In this document: positions 25,541 to 37,079 of the stretch, in pieces | Layout: the number at the start of each line of letters is the position of its first letter | Position numbering within the stretch: position 1 is the first letter of the stretch | DNA from: Castor canadensis | Lineage: Eukaryota > Chordata > Mammalia > Rodentia > Castoridae | Assembly (NCBI RefSeq): GCF_047511655.1 | Contig: NC_133389.1 | Span: 127,975,973-128,039,972, forward strand | DNA length: 64,000 nucleotides | Direction: 5' to 3' | Notes under the pieces: model-generated | Database searches by the model: none | Told to the model about the DNA's origin: nothing | The model's input: only the letters and a program-made list of their open reading frames with translations | Translations under genes and position numbers: made by a program

Positions 25541-25666
25541 GGATTTTTGGCTTTTTTGAGACAGGGTCTTGTTTTGTTGCCCAGTCTGGCCTCACATGTT
25601 CTATCCTCTTGCCTCAGTCTCACAAATGCTGGTATTACAGCTGTGTGCCACCATGCCCAGCTGGAT
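25541..25666 (-). repeat. B1-like SINE
   Basis: GAGACAGGGTCTTGTTTTGT, GCTGGTATTACAGCTGTGTG and CCACCATGCCCAGCT: a reverse B1/7SL monomer with no ID half. Confidence 0.8.
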
Positions 25667-25959
25667 CTTGGAGTGACACTACCCCATTCTGTCTGAGAGT
25701 GAATATTTGCACTGAAGTTTTAAGAAAAAAAAAAGGCAGGTCATAAAGATGAACGGGGAGAGGACTATCTGTGAAGTATCTAAATTTCTCTCTGTTTTTT
25801 CTTGGACCAGGGAGTTAGTCATAATAATTTGTGAGACATTGTAATCTGGCAATATCTGATAAGGCTGGGTGATGACGTCATGAGAAAGGAATGGGGTAAT
25901 AGAGAATTGATCAATTGTTTCCAAACGTCTCATCAATCTTTCCTGTCCTTTATGTATTT

Positions 25960-26450
25960 TTGCAATGTGACTTTGTCACTCAGCTTATCAAGCAGTGAAG
26001 TCTATTTCTCTTCTTAAATCTTGGCTGCTCCTGTGACTTACTTTGAGCCAGAGAATGTATTGGAAGTGACACTGATACCTCTGGGTCGAGGCCTTAAGAG
26101 GTCTTTGTAGCTTTCATTTTCTCCATGGAAGCCAGCTACCATATAAAGAAACATGGGCTAGACTGCTTAGTGATATTGAGCCACATGAACAGAAAAAAAA
26201 AAAAGATCACATGAAAGAGAAGTAAGACATCCAAGACATGTGAGAGAGGCCATCTTGGAATCTCTAGCTCTAGTGGAGTCAAGCAACACCCCAGGGGACA
26301 GAACTGAGCCATCTCCAATGAACTTTGCCCAGATTCCTGACCCACAGAATCAAGAGCAAAGAAAGAATTATTATTTGAAGCTATTAACTTTTAGGGTAGT
26401 TTGTTACAAGGTAATAGATAACTTACTTATAGCCCTGTTCCAAGTTCAAG
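25960..26450. repeat. Ancient interspersed repeat, possibly an LTR-type fossil
   Basis: Landmarks TTTGAGCCAGAGAATGTATT, GAAGTGACACTGATACCTCT, GAGGCCTTAAGAGGTCTTTG and a terminal GTAGTTTGTTACAAGGTAAT resemble an old mammalian LTR consensus. I cannot name the family with certainty. No coding portion is attached. Confidence 0.35.
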
Positions 26451-27721
26451 AATACTGAGCTTCTGAGATTCCCTTATAGTTAGGAACTGTCAGTGTATGA
26501 GAGTTCAAATTCTTCAATAGAACCCCTAAGAGTTCTTAGAAAGAAGACAGATTCAAATGGATTATTATTTTTTTTTCCATTGTCCTTTCTTTTTCCTGCC
26601 TGGATTAGGAACCCAATGTTTGGAGGTGAAGAAACAACCTCGAAACTGTAAAGATAGAGCCAAACGTTAAGGATGGAGAAGCTGGAAATGAATTCTTAAC
26701 TTTTTTTTTTTTTGTTTTTTAAGTCTCTAGAGCCTTCCTTAACTGCCTATTTATGGACTTAAAGTTCATGAAAAATAAATCTTTATTTGCAAAACCTTTG
26801 AGCTCAGTTTCTGTTACACATGACTGATACAACCCCCAACTGATACATAATTCTATAGATTGACATGTATATAGCTCTTGGTCTTTGGATTGTGATTATA
26901 GCTGAAGTGGCCTTTCTTCCATTTACATTAATTTTCATCTGTCCTTTCATCCTTATTCAATGTTATATCTGTTGGGGACCAACCAGGAGACAGAAGCCAT
27001 ACTTGTAATTTGAACAGAGAGAATTTAATATAAACAATTACTAACTAAAAGATGTAGAGTGAGCCTTGGGGGGTACAGCACAGCACTGTGGGCAGCACTC
27101 CTATCTGAGGGAGAGGGAGAGTGAATAACAAGGAGGAAACAGAAATTTAAAGCTGCCACAAGCACATAGAGTCCACCTGTAATCCAGAAACTTCTTGGAA
27201 AGCACTTGTGTGTGTTTTGTTTTACTCATGGGCAAAGATTTGCAGACAGGTGCAAACAATAAATGCTCTTTTGCAACCCAGAACTCATTATTTAGTAGGA
27301 GTTTTGATACATGTAAGAAGGACTGTGATGATACTTAAGACAGTTTAAAGCAACATGAATATTGTTAACAGTTTAGGCTCTGTCTTGAGTACAGGAAGTC
27401 TGGAGTTGAAAATGTGTCTTACCGTACTGGCATAGCCCACAGATCTGTACTATTCCTGAATATGATCACTTATGAATGAATATGATCTGAACTCATGTTT
27501 AGAGAAGTGGGGTTCAGCAATTGAGAACCAGGCAGGTCCATCTACTCTAAAAGTTATCCTAAAGTAAATTTCTTGAGGATAACTAAATCTCAAAGATCTT
27601 AGATGAGAACTCTGAAGTTGTCAGTATGTCAAGTGGAGATAAAAAAGATGCCCAAATAAAAGAATTTTGGGCTGATAGGGCAATTGGACTGTGCATCAGT
27701 TCTTTCAAAAAGGGCTATTTT

Positions 27722-27930
27722 AGGCCAGGAGTGATGGTACACAGCTGGAATCCCAGCTGTTGACGAGGCATAAGTAGGAGGTGGTCTGAAGCTAGCACCT
27801 GGCAAAAAAAGAATCAAGACTTTATCTGAGAAATAACTAAAGCAAAATGGGCTGAAGGTGTGACTGAAGTGGTAGAGTGTTTGCCTAGCAAGTGCAAGGC
27901 TTTTAGTTCAAGCTCCAGTACTCCAAAAAA
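27722..27930 (+). repeat. 7SL+ID dimeric SINE, diverged
   Basis: GCCAGGAGTGATGGTACACA, then GAAATAACTAAAGCAAAATG, GGGCTGAAGGTGTGACTGAA and TAGTTCAAGCTCCAGTACTC. An older copy. Confidence 0.75.
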
Positions 27931-28084
27931 AGAAAAAAAGAAAAAAGGCTCTTATAGAGAAATCTTGACCCCAAGTTTTAGAGGAATGAAAGTAATCTTG
28001 ATGGGCAGTAGAAGAATCACAACATGTGAAATTTCTTAAATAAAAAAATTATTAACTTTAACTTAGCTATTTAAAAAAAGGAGA

Positions 28085-28250
28085 GTAATTGAGGGACTGT
28101 CAGGGATATGGAAGGGGAAAAGAGGGAGGGGAAGGAAGGATATAACGTGGTAATAGAGGGTGACTATGACCAAAGTACATTACATGCATGTATGGAAGTG
28201 TCATGATGAAACCCCTTAGTCTGTACAAAATTAATATATGTTAATTTAAA
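28085..28250 (+). repeat. L1 3' UTR end
   Basis: GGAAGGGGAAAAGAGGGAGG, then TGACTATGACCAAAGTACAT and CATGTATGGAAGTGTCATGA. This is the forward version of the sequence seen reversed at 2.3 kb. Confidence 0.5.
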
Positions 28251-28884
28251 ATCATGTGGTAACAGAGTTGTAACTACAGGAAATAGTGGTCATGCCAAAG
28301 ACATGGTCAGGTTAGGCTTAGCAGAGCATGGTGACTTTTACTAACCACTACCAGAGAAAACTAAAGAGAAGCTGGATAAAAAATCAGAGCAACAGTTTAA
28401 AAATCCCCCTCATACCCCCCATGCCAGCATCACAAATTATAGAAGAGTGACCTTGGAGCAGGTACTTGCTTTTCAAATTTTCCTTAACTACCTAGCATGA
28501 ACTTGTCTTAGTCATGACCTTTTCTTATAGTCCTGAATTTTACTCGCTAATATTTTCTTTAAGATTTTATATGTATATTCATGAATGAAATAAACCTAAT
28601 TTTTCATTAAAAGAAAATAAACTTCCTGGAGGCCATAGCTGAATCATGAGTACTTCTGAGGTGAACACCACCAGCCTCTTCTTCAAACCAATCTACTGGC
28701 TCCACACAAAAAACCAGGATACCAGAAAAGAGGAGCATCCTTTCTTTCTGCTTTGGTCTCATAGTGTCTCTTCATTAAAAAGTCTAACATTTTGCCAGTT
28801 GTCAAAGCAGAAATGCCTCCAGGGTCCAGCTCCAGAGTGACAAAGCAAGGCAAACCATGGGAGATGGGTTTGTAGCTGAAAAGT

Positions 28885-29003
28885 CCCAAGTTAATGGTAA
28901 GATTCTCAAGGCCAGGGATTATGTCTATTTCGTATTTATATTTTCCATGGCACATAATATAGAGTGTTAAACATAGTGGTCACTCAATACATATTTGTTC
29001 AAT
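28885..29003 (+). repeat. L2 3'-end fragment
   Basis: GGCCAGGGATTATGTCTATT, then GGTCACTCAATACATATTTG matches the LINE-2 3' end (...CTCAATAAATATTTGTTGAA). Confidence 0.55.
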
Positions 29004-29238
29004 AATAAATGGTTTGGAAGGGTGCTTGTGGCATACACCTGTAATCCTAGCTTCTTGAGAAGTTGAGATTGGGAGGATCATGGTTTGAGCAAATAGTTTG
29101 TGAGATCTCATATCCAAAATAACCAGACAAAAATGGACTGGAGGTGTGGCTCAAGTGGTAGAGTGCCTGCTTTGCAAGCCCAAAGTCATGCATTCAGACT
29201 CTGGTCCCACCAAAAATAAATAAATAAATAAATGGTTT
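29004..29238 (+). repeat. 7SL+ID dimeric SINE with (AAAT)n tail and target-site duplication
   Basis: AATAAATGGTTT is at 29004-29015 and 29227-29238. The element inserted at the very 3' end of the L2 fragment. Confidence 0.85.
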
Positions 29239-29429
29239 CTACAAAGTGATTTGCAATTGTTCAATTTTTCTTTTTAAACTAAGATTTGAGTCTCTTGGGA
29301 CAAATTAGAATGACCTTTAGAATTTGTTTTTCTTTCTGGCATTGCAAAATTCAGAGAACACAAAAGACATTTTTAAATTTGTGACATGAGTTTGTTCAAA
29401 ATAATTGGACATTAAAATTTATTTTAGGT

Positions 29430-29655
29430 TAGGACAGGCGCTGGTGGCTCACACCGGCAATCCCATCTACTCAGGAGGCAGAGATCAGGAGGATTGAGGT
29501 TTGAACCTCTCCTTCATCAAATATTCCATAAATATTTTTGAGAGATCCTATCTCAAAAAAACCCTTCACAAAAAAGGGCTGGCAGAGTGACTCAAGTGGT
29601 AAGGGCATCTGCCTAGCAAGTGTGAGGCCCTGAGTTCAAACCCTAGTGTCTCCAA
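29430..29655 (+). repeat. 7SL+ID dimeric SINE carrying a U6-like internal segment
   Basis: Standard left start (GGCGCTGGTGGCTCACACC) and standard right half (GTGAGGCCCTGAGTTCAAAC). Where other copies read 'GCCAGCCCGGGCAAATAGTT', this one has an AT-rich stretch at 29513-29544 matching the 3' end of the U6 pseudogene 0.7 kb away. See findings. Confidence 0.8.
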
Positions 29656-30146
29656 ACCAAAAATTGTATGTGTGTAATTCTGGGGATTGAACCTAGATAA
29701 GCCTTTTCCATGCTAAGTGCACACTTTACCACTGAGCTACACCACAGTCAGCTTATGTGTGTGCCTGCGTCCATGAAGGATTCCATGTTTTTACTCTCGT
29801 GTGCCCAAAGAATTCATTTAAAAGAATATACTAAACCCCTTTATTGATGCATTCTAGGATACAATAGACCATTAGTGGGAATGGACGGAAGTTGAAGCAG
29901 AACTAAGCTCTACCCTGACATGTGAGGTGGGAAATGTTTGACTGTGGTTGCTCTTTCACTTCTTTTTCCATGCCTTTGATCCACCAGAGGTGACTTACTC
30001 TCTCTGCAGACACCTGGCTTCTTCACGTTGTTTTCTGACTATTTAAGGCTCAACATGGTAGCACCTACTGAAGCCAACTCTCTCTCTCTCTCTCTAGCAC
30101 ACAACCAGCATCTGAATTCTAACCCATGTAATATCTTAATCTCTTA

Positions 30147-30253
30147 GTGCTTGATTCAGTAGCACATATACCCAAATTATAGTGATACAGAGAAGAATAG
30201 CATGGTCCCTGAGCAAAGATGACATACAGATTCATCAAATATTCCATAAATAT
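30147..30253 (+). pseudogene. U6 spliceosomal snRNA pseudogene
   Basis: Aligns along the full length of U6 snRNA: GTGCTTGATTCAGTAGCACA (U6 GTGCTCGCTTCGGCAGCACA), ATACAGAGAAGAATAGCATG, GGTCCCTGAGCAAAGATGAC and the 3' end TTCATCAAATATTCCATAAA. Several substitutions, including GCGCAAGG to GAGCAAAG next to the catalytic ACAGAGA region and a degraded 3' stem, mark it as a retropseudogene. No U6-type proximal sequence element or TATA box was noticed upstream. Confidence 0.9.
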
Positions 30254-30257
30254 ATTT

Positions 30258-30466
30258 GACAGGGGGGTTTGAACTCAGGACTTCACACTTGCTAGGCAGG
30301 TTACACCCCCCCTAATCGAAGCCACTCCTCCAGCCTGTTTTTTGCTTTAGCTTTTGTTTAGATAGGGTCTTGTGTTTTTATCTCTGGCCTGCCTGTGCCT
30401 GCCATCCTCCCGATCTCTGCTTTCCAAGTGGCTGGGATTACAAGCACGAGCTACCACACCCTACAT
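30258..30466 (-). repeat. 7SL+ID dimeric SINE, no poly(T) at the junction with the U6 pseudogene
   Basis: GGGGTTTGAACTCAGGACTT to GCTGGGATTACAAGCACGAG. Unlike neighbours, its 3' end lacks an A-tail and abuts the U6 3' terminus, so the two may have been joined in one event. Confidence 0.75.
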
Positions 30467-30679
30467 ATATTTGTACACTATGCTACCACTTATGTCAGAA
30501 GTGGAGAGAGACAATTGAACCTAAGAAGTAGAGAGAATTACAAATGTATTTCCTATCTTTAAAAAAAAAAACATCTATAAGGGAAGGATTAGAGAAAATA
30601 AGAATAGAAGCTAGACTTTTTTGGATATACTTTGTAGGTTTGAATTTGGAATCTTGTAAACCATTTGCAAAAATAACTT

Positions 30680-30865
30680 TTTTTTGTGATACTGGGGTTT
30701 GAACTCAGGGCCTTCACCTTGAGCCACTCCATCAGCCCTATTTTTGTGATTTTTTTTTCAAGATAGTGTCTCTTGAACTATTTGCCTGGGGCTTCGAACT
30801 GTGATTCTCCTGATCTCTGCCTCCTAAGTAGCTAGGATTACAGGTGTGAGCCACCAGTGCCCGGC
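30680..30865 (-). repeat. 7SL+ID dimeric SINE, right half shortened
   Basis: TACTGGGGTTTGAACTCAGG to GGATTACAGGTGTGAGCCAC; little diverged. Confidence 0.85.
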
Positions 30866-31257
30866 AACATCCCTGTATTATTTGATGCATTGCAGAAAGC
30901 ATGAATTACATTAAAAAATTAAAAAGTAGAATGTTAGGAATATTTGAATCATTCACAGTAATTTGTAGAATTCATTATATTATACCCTCTGTGGTAATTG
31001 CATTAATTAAACCAAAGGTAAACATGACTAAACACTGAATTTCAGTTCTTGATGATAGACTTGGGTATACTTTAGGAAGTAGCTCTATCCAATACTCTTC
31101 AAATTATGTTCAGACTCTTAATCTATATAAGACTAGGATATACCTGTTTGAAAGCATTGTGTGTGTATGTGCATGCACACATGAGTCTTGATATGTATTG
31201 TTTTGGTTGGTGCTTCTTACATACAGGAAGGTATTATGTGAATTTCAGCTATTTTTT

Positions 31258-31384
31258 AAGAAAATCACTTTTAGTAGGATTGAAGTGTGGCTTAAGTGGT
31301 AAGAGTGCCTGCCTAGCAAGCATGAAGCCCTAAATTCAAACCCCAATACCATCAAAATGAAAAAAAGGAAAAAGAAAATCACTT
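31258..31384 (+). repeat. ID-like SINE with 13-bp target-site duplication
   Basis: AAGAAAATCACTT flanks (31258-31270 and 31372-31384). The element is 31271-31371 with GGCTTAAGTGGTAAGAGTGC and an A/G-rich tail. Confidence 0.88.
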
Positions 31385-31868
31385 ATTAATATAAGTCCTC
31401 ATTCTCCTTCAAGAAATTAAGACTATCTATATTTAGTGGGTCCAGACATTCAAGTTCTGGTGAAGAGATAAGAAATTTTATAACTCTAATAAAACATTTG
31501 AGTGTGCTCTTACTATCAAATTTTTCTTCTATATTAGTCCCAGTGAGGTATTTAAGGGTTGTAGTCCTAGCCCTAAGGGCTGCTACATCAACTAGGGATT
31601 TTAGGGTTTCCATATTGTATGAGTGCACCATTTTGAATCCACTTTTTGGATCATGGCCCTCTGAAGGAATACCATGGTTACATAGCACTAATCATACTTT
31701 ACTTGTCATCTTTTTCCACTGCTGATTTTAATTTATTATTCCATTACATAGATATCACACTTTTCCTTACCCAGCTCACCCTTCTGAGAATTTCTGATCT
31801 ATGGATCTTGATAATTAGGTTAGTTTACTATGTCCCCATGCCAGGTATCTTGGCTTTAAAGTAGAGTT

Positions 31869-33701
31869 GACTGTGCAATAATTCTTTTTTTTTCAAAAAT
31901 TACTCATTTATTCACATGTGCATACATTGTTTGGGTCATTTCTCCCCCCTGCCCCTCTCCACCCCTCAGTTCCAGGCAGGTCCTGTTCTGCTTTTATCAC
32001 TAATTTTGTTGAAGAAAAGACACAAGTCTAATAAGGAAGACAAAGTGTTTTTGCTAGTTGAGTTGAGGATAGCTATACAGAAATATTCCTAGCATTGCTT
32101 TCGTGTACATGTGTTATAACCCATGTTAATTTATCTCTAACTGATCTTTACCCTGGTTACTGATCCCCTTCTCATGATAACCTCTGTCGCTTTAAGGTTT
32201 CTGTATTAGCTTCTCTGGAGTGGGGACATAAAACACTTTCATGTTTTGGGTTTTCTACCTATTCCTCTATCTCCTGTATGTGCTCTCCCCTTGTCATGTG
32301 ATCCAAGTCCAACCACATTGCTGCATTTGCCCTAGATCTAAAGACCACATATGAGGGACAGCATATGATTTTTGGTCTTCTGAGCCTGGCTGACCTCACT
32401 TAGAATGATGTTCTCCAGTTCCAACAATTTACTTGTAAATAATAAGATTTAATTATTTTTCATGGCTGAGTAAAATTCCACTGTGTACAAGTACCACATT
32501 TTCTTGATCCATTCATCAATAGTGGGGCATCTTGGTTGTTTCCATAATTTGGCTATTGTGAATAGTGCTGCAATAAACATGGGTGTGCGGGTGCCTCTGG
32601 AGTAACCTGTGTTGCATTCCTTTGGCTATATCCCCAGGAGTAGGATTGCTGGATCATATGGCAGGTCTATGGTTAGATTTTTAAGAAGTCTCCAAATTTT
32701 TTTCCAGAATGGTTGCACCAGCTTGCATTCCCACCAGCAGTGTATGAGGGTTCCTTTTTCCCTCACATCCTCACCAACACATGTGGTTGGTGGTGGTTTT
32801 GATGATGGCTATTCTAACAGGAGTGAGGTGGAATCTTGGTGTGGTTTTGATTTGCATTTCCTTTATGGGTAGAGATGGTGAGCATTTTTCCATGTGCTTT
32901 TTTGCCATTTGAATTTCTTCTTTTGAGAAAGTTCTGTTTAGTTCAGTTGCCCACTTTTTAATTGGTTCATTGATTTTAGGAGAGTTTAGTTTCTTAAGTT
33001 CCCTGTATATTCTGGTTATCAGTCTCTTGTCTGATGTATAGCTGGCAAATATTTTCTCCCACTTTGTGGGTGGTCTCTTCAGTTTAGAGACCATTTCTTT
33101 TGTTGTACAGAAGCTTTTTAATTTTATGAAGTCCCATTTGTCCATCCTTTCTCTTAGTTGCTGGCTGCTGGGGTTCTATTGAGGAAGTCCTTGCCTATAC
33201 CTATTAGTTCCAGAGTGTTTCCTGCTCCTTCCTGAAGTAACTTCAGAGTTTCAGGTCTGATATTTAGGTCCTTGATCCATTTTGAGTTGACACTAGTACA
33301 GGGTGATAGACATGGATCTAGTTTCAGTTTCTTGCAGACGGTTAACCACTTTTCCCAGCAACATTTGTTGAAGAGGCTGTCTTTTCTCCATTGTATATTT
33401 TTGGCACCTTTGTCAAAAATAAGGTGGGTATAGTTGTGTGGATTCATATCTGGGTCCTCTATTCTGTTCCACTGGTCTTCATGTCTGTTTTTGTGCCAGT
33501 ACCATGCTGTTTTTATTGCTACTGCTTTATAATATAGTTTGAAGTCAGGTATTGTGATACCTCCAGCATTGCTCTTTTTGCTGAGTATTGCCTTGGCTAT
33601 TCACTGTTTCTTGTGTTTCCAAATGAACTTTAGGGTAGATTTTTCAACCTCTGTGATGAATGTCATTGGAGTTTTGATGGGAATGACTATGCAATAATTC
33701 T
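31869..33701 (-). mobile_element. Young 5'-truncated LINE-1 with 17-bp target-site duplication
   Basis: The target-site duplication GACTGTGCAATAATTCT (31869-31885) and GACTATGCAATAATTCT (33685-33701) differs at one base. The 1.8-kb element between has a poly(A) tail (T9 at 31885), a 3' UTR (to about 32.45 kb) and the C-terminal part of ORF2 on the minus strand. Readable ORF2 blocks include WDFIKLKSFCTTKE, KWEKIFASYTSDKRLITRIY, KKWATELNRTFSKEE and MEKCSPSLPIKEMQIKT (32771-33145), with [20 protein letters not shown] upstream (33154-33447), joined with a frame break near 33150. Reverse transcriptase and endonuclease are absent, so it is dead on arrival. Confidence 0.95.
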
Positions 33702-34079
33702 AAGGGAAGCATGGTTTTTAGAGGAAAGCATTGAGATGATACAGTCTACAAAATAGGACCTATAAGTGGCATCATCAAGATTTATTTATGGGCTAAATTA
33801 CGGTGTTGCTAAAATTGCCTTCTTTGATTTGAGCTAAGCAAAAGATGCAATTTTAAAACGTAAAAACACATTTGAGCTTAAAGTAGAAGATATGAGCAGA
33901 TGAACAACCATGACCAATAACTACAGGAAAGCCAAGTGTTTAGTACTTCAGGCTTTAATTTATAGAGTCCTTTTCCTTCACTACATTGAGAAAATTCCAA
34001 TTTGCAAAGCCACATGGGGGAAAAGCATTTGTTTTGTCTGGCCATAGTTTTGCTCAGTCTCATAAAAACTTACATGGCA

Positions 34080-35480
34080 GGTCATGTTGGATGGGTCATT
34101 TGCTGTGGATCTCAGTTATATACAAAGCCAGGGACCTGGGCAGCAGTGGCAAGCCCTGACAAGTGAAGGCATGATCTCCAAAGATACAGGAGGTGTACTA
34201 GCCAGTTGGCTGGTTATGGGATGCAGGAGCATGCCAAAAAGATCAGGTACCCAAGAAACTGGTCAGAGGGGTTGGAGATGGGAAGACTAATATCCTGAGA
34301 CAGGTAGATAAGGAAGCTGATATGGAATAGTGCTATTGAAATGCTCTTGAGCATAAAGCAGTGGAACACACGGACAGTTAGAACCACATTGACTATTAGG
34401 AAGAAGAGCTACAAAGGTATTTCCAGGTTCCGAGGTACCAGGTTCTTGCTAGGGTAGATGACCCTGCAAGAAGAGGGCAGCTAGAGGAGATGATCAGTGA
34501 TAGGGTGCTGGCTGGAACGGTAAGAGTGAGGGCCAGGAAATGTGAGATGATGTAAGTTCAATGATGGTTTGGTTTCACTGATAGATTACTGGATAGTAAA
34601 AGTCATGGGCTCCTGTACTGACACTTCTTGACCATGCATGGGTCTTATCCAGGTTGCAGTGGGGAAAGGCACACATCCCTTTCTTTTTTTCCTCTACTGA
34701 GACTATTCTATTTTCACCAGTAGCATGCTGGTGTTAGTCTACTCTTATTTAACCTACTTGTCTTCTTCTCCTTCAGATTCATATGATGTTCATTTGTTCA
34801 TTTATTTAATGAGCATTGTATTCATTTATTATATTCAATTACAGGTCTGCCTTCCTAAAAATATTTCTTTGATGATAAACATTGAATAAATGTTTAGTAA
34901 TTAATGTAACTTAAATGCTTTCTTTTTCTCCCCTGACCTACCCCTCCTCCCTTGCTACTATGTTGTTAAAACCCTCTGACCTGGCCAAAATGGTCCATTT
35001 CCCATTCTTCAAACAACCATTCAAGCATTGCATAAGTGCCTCTTTGTCACTCTGACTGCTTTTCCCTAGTAAAGTTCACAGGGACTTCTGAATCTTCAGC
35101 TACTTCATATATATCAGCAAAACATATGCTAACCAAATGCAGCAGAAGAGTAAAAATAAAATGAACCATGTGGGAGGGGAGTAGGGCAAAGTTTAAGAAT
35201 GAAGACCAAGACTTTTTGTACCATCTCTGCTGTTGCCAGATTCTCTGAACAGTGTTACCTTTGAGGTCTGCTAATTCCTTCCCATACTACAACTCTCCTA
35301 CCTCAGAGATTTTATTTAATTTGAATCTTTACCCTGCCAAAATGCTGACTCTTGACCTGGTTGGCCCATGTTTGACATCTGACCAACTTCCTCTTAAAAA
35401 CAAAGGAAAGCAGCCTTTTAAAAAATGACATAAGTAAGGCATGAATATGAACTTGTAAGCAATCTAAAACAATATGAAAT
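34080..35480. other. Gene-desert DNA, no feature recognised
   Basis: About 1.4 kb without SINE or L1 landmarks that I can name. No splice-bounded ORF resembling a known protein. Confidence 0.45.
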
Positions 35481-36165
35481 TATGTAGAGCAAAACCCATA
35501 GTTACTGTACACCCTACTACCCAAGACTATTTTCCTTCTCAGATGTAATCATTATTAATAGTTTAGAGTGTATCTTTCTGAATAGTTCACATATTTTAAA
35601 ATGGAAATATATGAATGTAATTTTAATTTCCTTAAAAACTTAACCCTTTTTTCCAGCACAACTGTATATTCACAACTGCAAAATTATCAGGTTGGATACT
35701 TACATTGTATCATCTGCAAAAATGAACTCAAAATGGATCAAAGGCTTAACGTGAGATCTACAACTACTGAAAGAAAACTGAGCAGAGAATCTTCATGACA
35801 TTGGATTTGACAAGTATTTCTTGGGTATGATTCCAAAAGCACAGACGCAATAACAAAAAGTAGATTGATTTCAGGAAAATTTGAAACTTTTGCTCATCAA
35901 AGAACACTATCAAGACAGTGAAAAGAAGTGCACAGCATGAAGGGCAATATTAACATATCTGATAAAGGACTCATGTCTGCACTTTGTAAAGAATTCCTAT
36001 AAGTCAATAACAATAGGAACACAACAAAACAAAGACATTTTTCCAAATGGGATCTACCAGTGGCCAGTAAACACATACTATGCAATAGGGAAATGCAAGT
36101 AAAGAACAAAATGAAAGCGCACTTCACTTCTATTGGAATGACTATCAAAAACAAACAAGTGAAGC

Positions 36166-36385
36166 TGGGCATGATGGCACATGCCTGCCATTAATTCCAG
36201 CTACTGGTAAGACTGAAGCAGGAGGGGCCTGAGTTTTGGGGTCAGCCTGAGAAACTTACTGATACCCATAGCAAAGTAAAATTTTAAAAGGGGGTTGGCT
36301 AGGAATCCAATTCAGTAATTAAACAACTTGTTTGGCATGCACAAGGTCCTGGGTTCAATCCCTAGTACTAATACAAAAGCAAACA
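36166..36385 (+). repeat. B1+ID dimeric SINE, diverged, nested in old L1
   Basis: AGCTGGGCATGATGGCACAT, AGTAATTAAACAACTTGTTT and CCTGGGTTCAATCCCTAGTA. An older dimer than the common type, followed by an A-rich (CAAAA)n tail to about 36420. Confidence 0.7.
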
Positions 36386-37001
36386 AATACAAAAGCAAAA
36401 CAAAACAAGCAACAACAACAAAAGCAAATGTTGGTGAGAATCTGGAGAAACTGGACCTCCTGTTCATTGCTGGTGGGAATGTAAAATGGTGCAGCTACTG
36501 GTAGAAACAGTGGAGTGGTTACTCAAGAAGTTAAGCCTAGATTTCCTAGATGATCCACCAATTCCACTTAAAAGAACTGAAAGCAGGGACTCCTAGATAT
36601 TTGCATACTAATGTTCAGAGTAGCATTATTTACAATTGCCAAGAGGTAGAAACAACCCAAATGTCCATCAACAAATGAATGGATTTTAAAAATGTTATAT
36701 ACATACTGTGGAATATTATTCAGCCTTGAGAAGAATTGAAATTCTGATATATGCTATAACATGGATGAACCTTGAAAACACTATGCTATGTGAAATAAGC
36801 CAGGCACAAAAGGATAACTTGTATATGATTCTACTTACATGACATACTTACAACAGGTAGATTCATGAAACAGAAAGTACAATAGAAGTTACCAGGGCCT
36901 AGAGAATTGGGGGAGATGGTGAGAAACTCAGTTTAGGGTGATGAAAAAGTTCTGGAAATGCATTTCATATCACTGAAATGTGTACTTAAAACTGGTTAAA
37001 A

Positions 37002-37079
37002 TGGGCTGGAGGCATAGTTCAAGGGGTAGAGATGCTTGCCTAGGAAGTGCAAGACTCTGAGTTCAAACTCAAAAAAAAA
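37002..37079 (+). repeat. ID-like SINE, nested in old L1
   Basis: GGGCTGGAGGCATAGTTCAA to CTGAGTTCAAACTC plus (A)9; truncated at its 3' end. Confidence 0.75.

Noticed and set aside
30147-30253. Functional U6 snRNA gene
   Set aside because: Many substitutions across the conserved core and the 3' stem and no recognisable U6 promoter upstream, so it was called a pseudogene.
32771-33447. Two adjacent minus-strand open frames resembling a conserved protein
   Set aside because: They are the C-terminal ORF2 of a truncated LINE-1 bounded by a target-site duplication.
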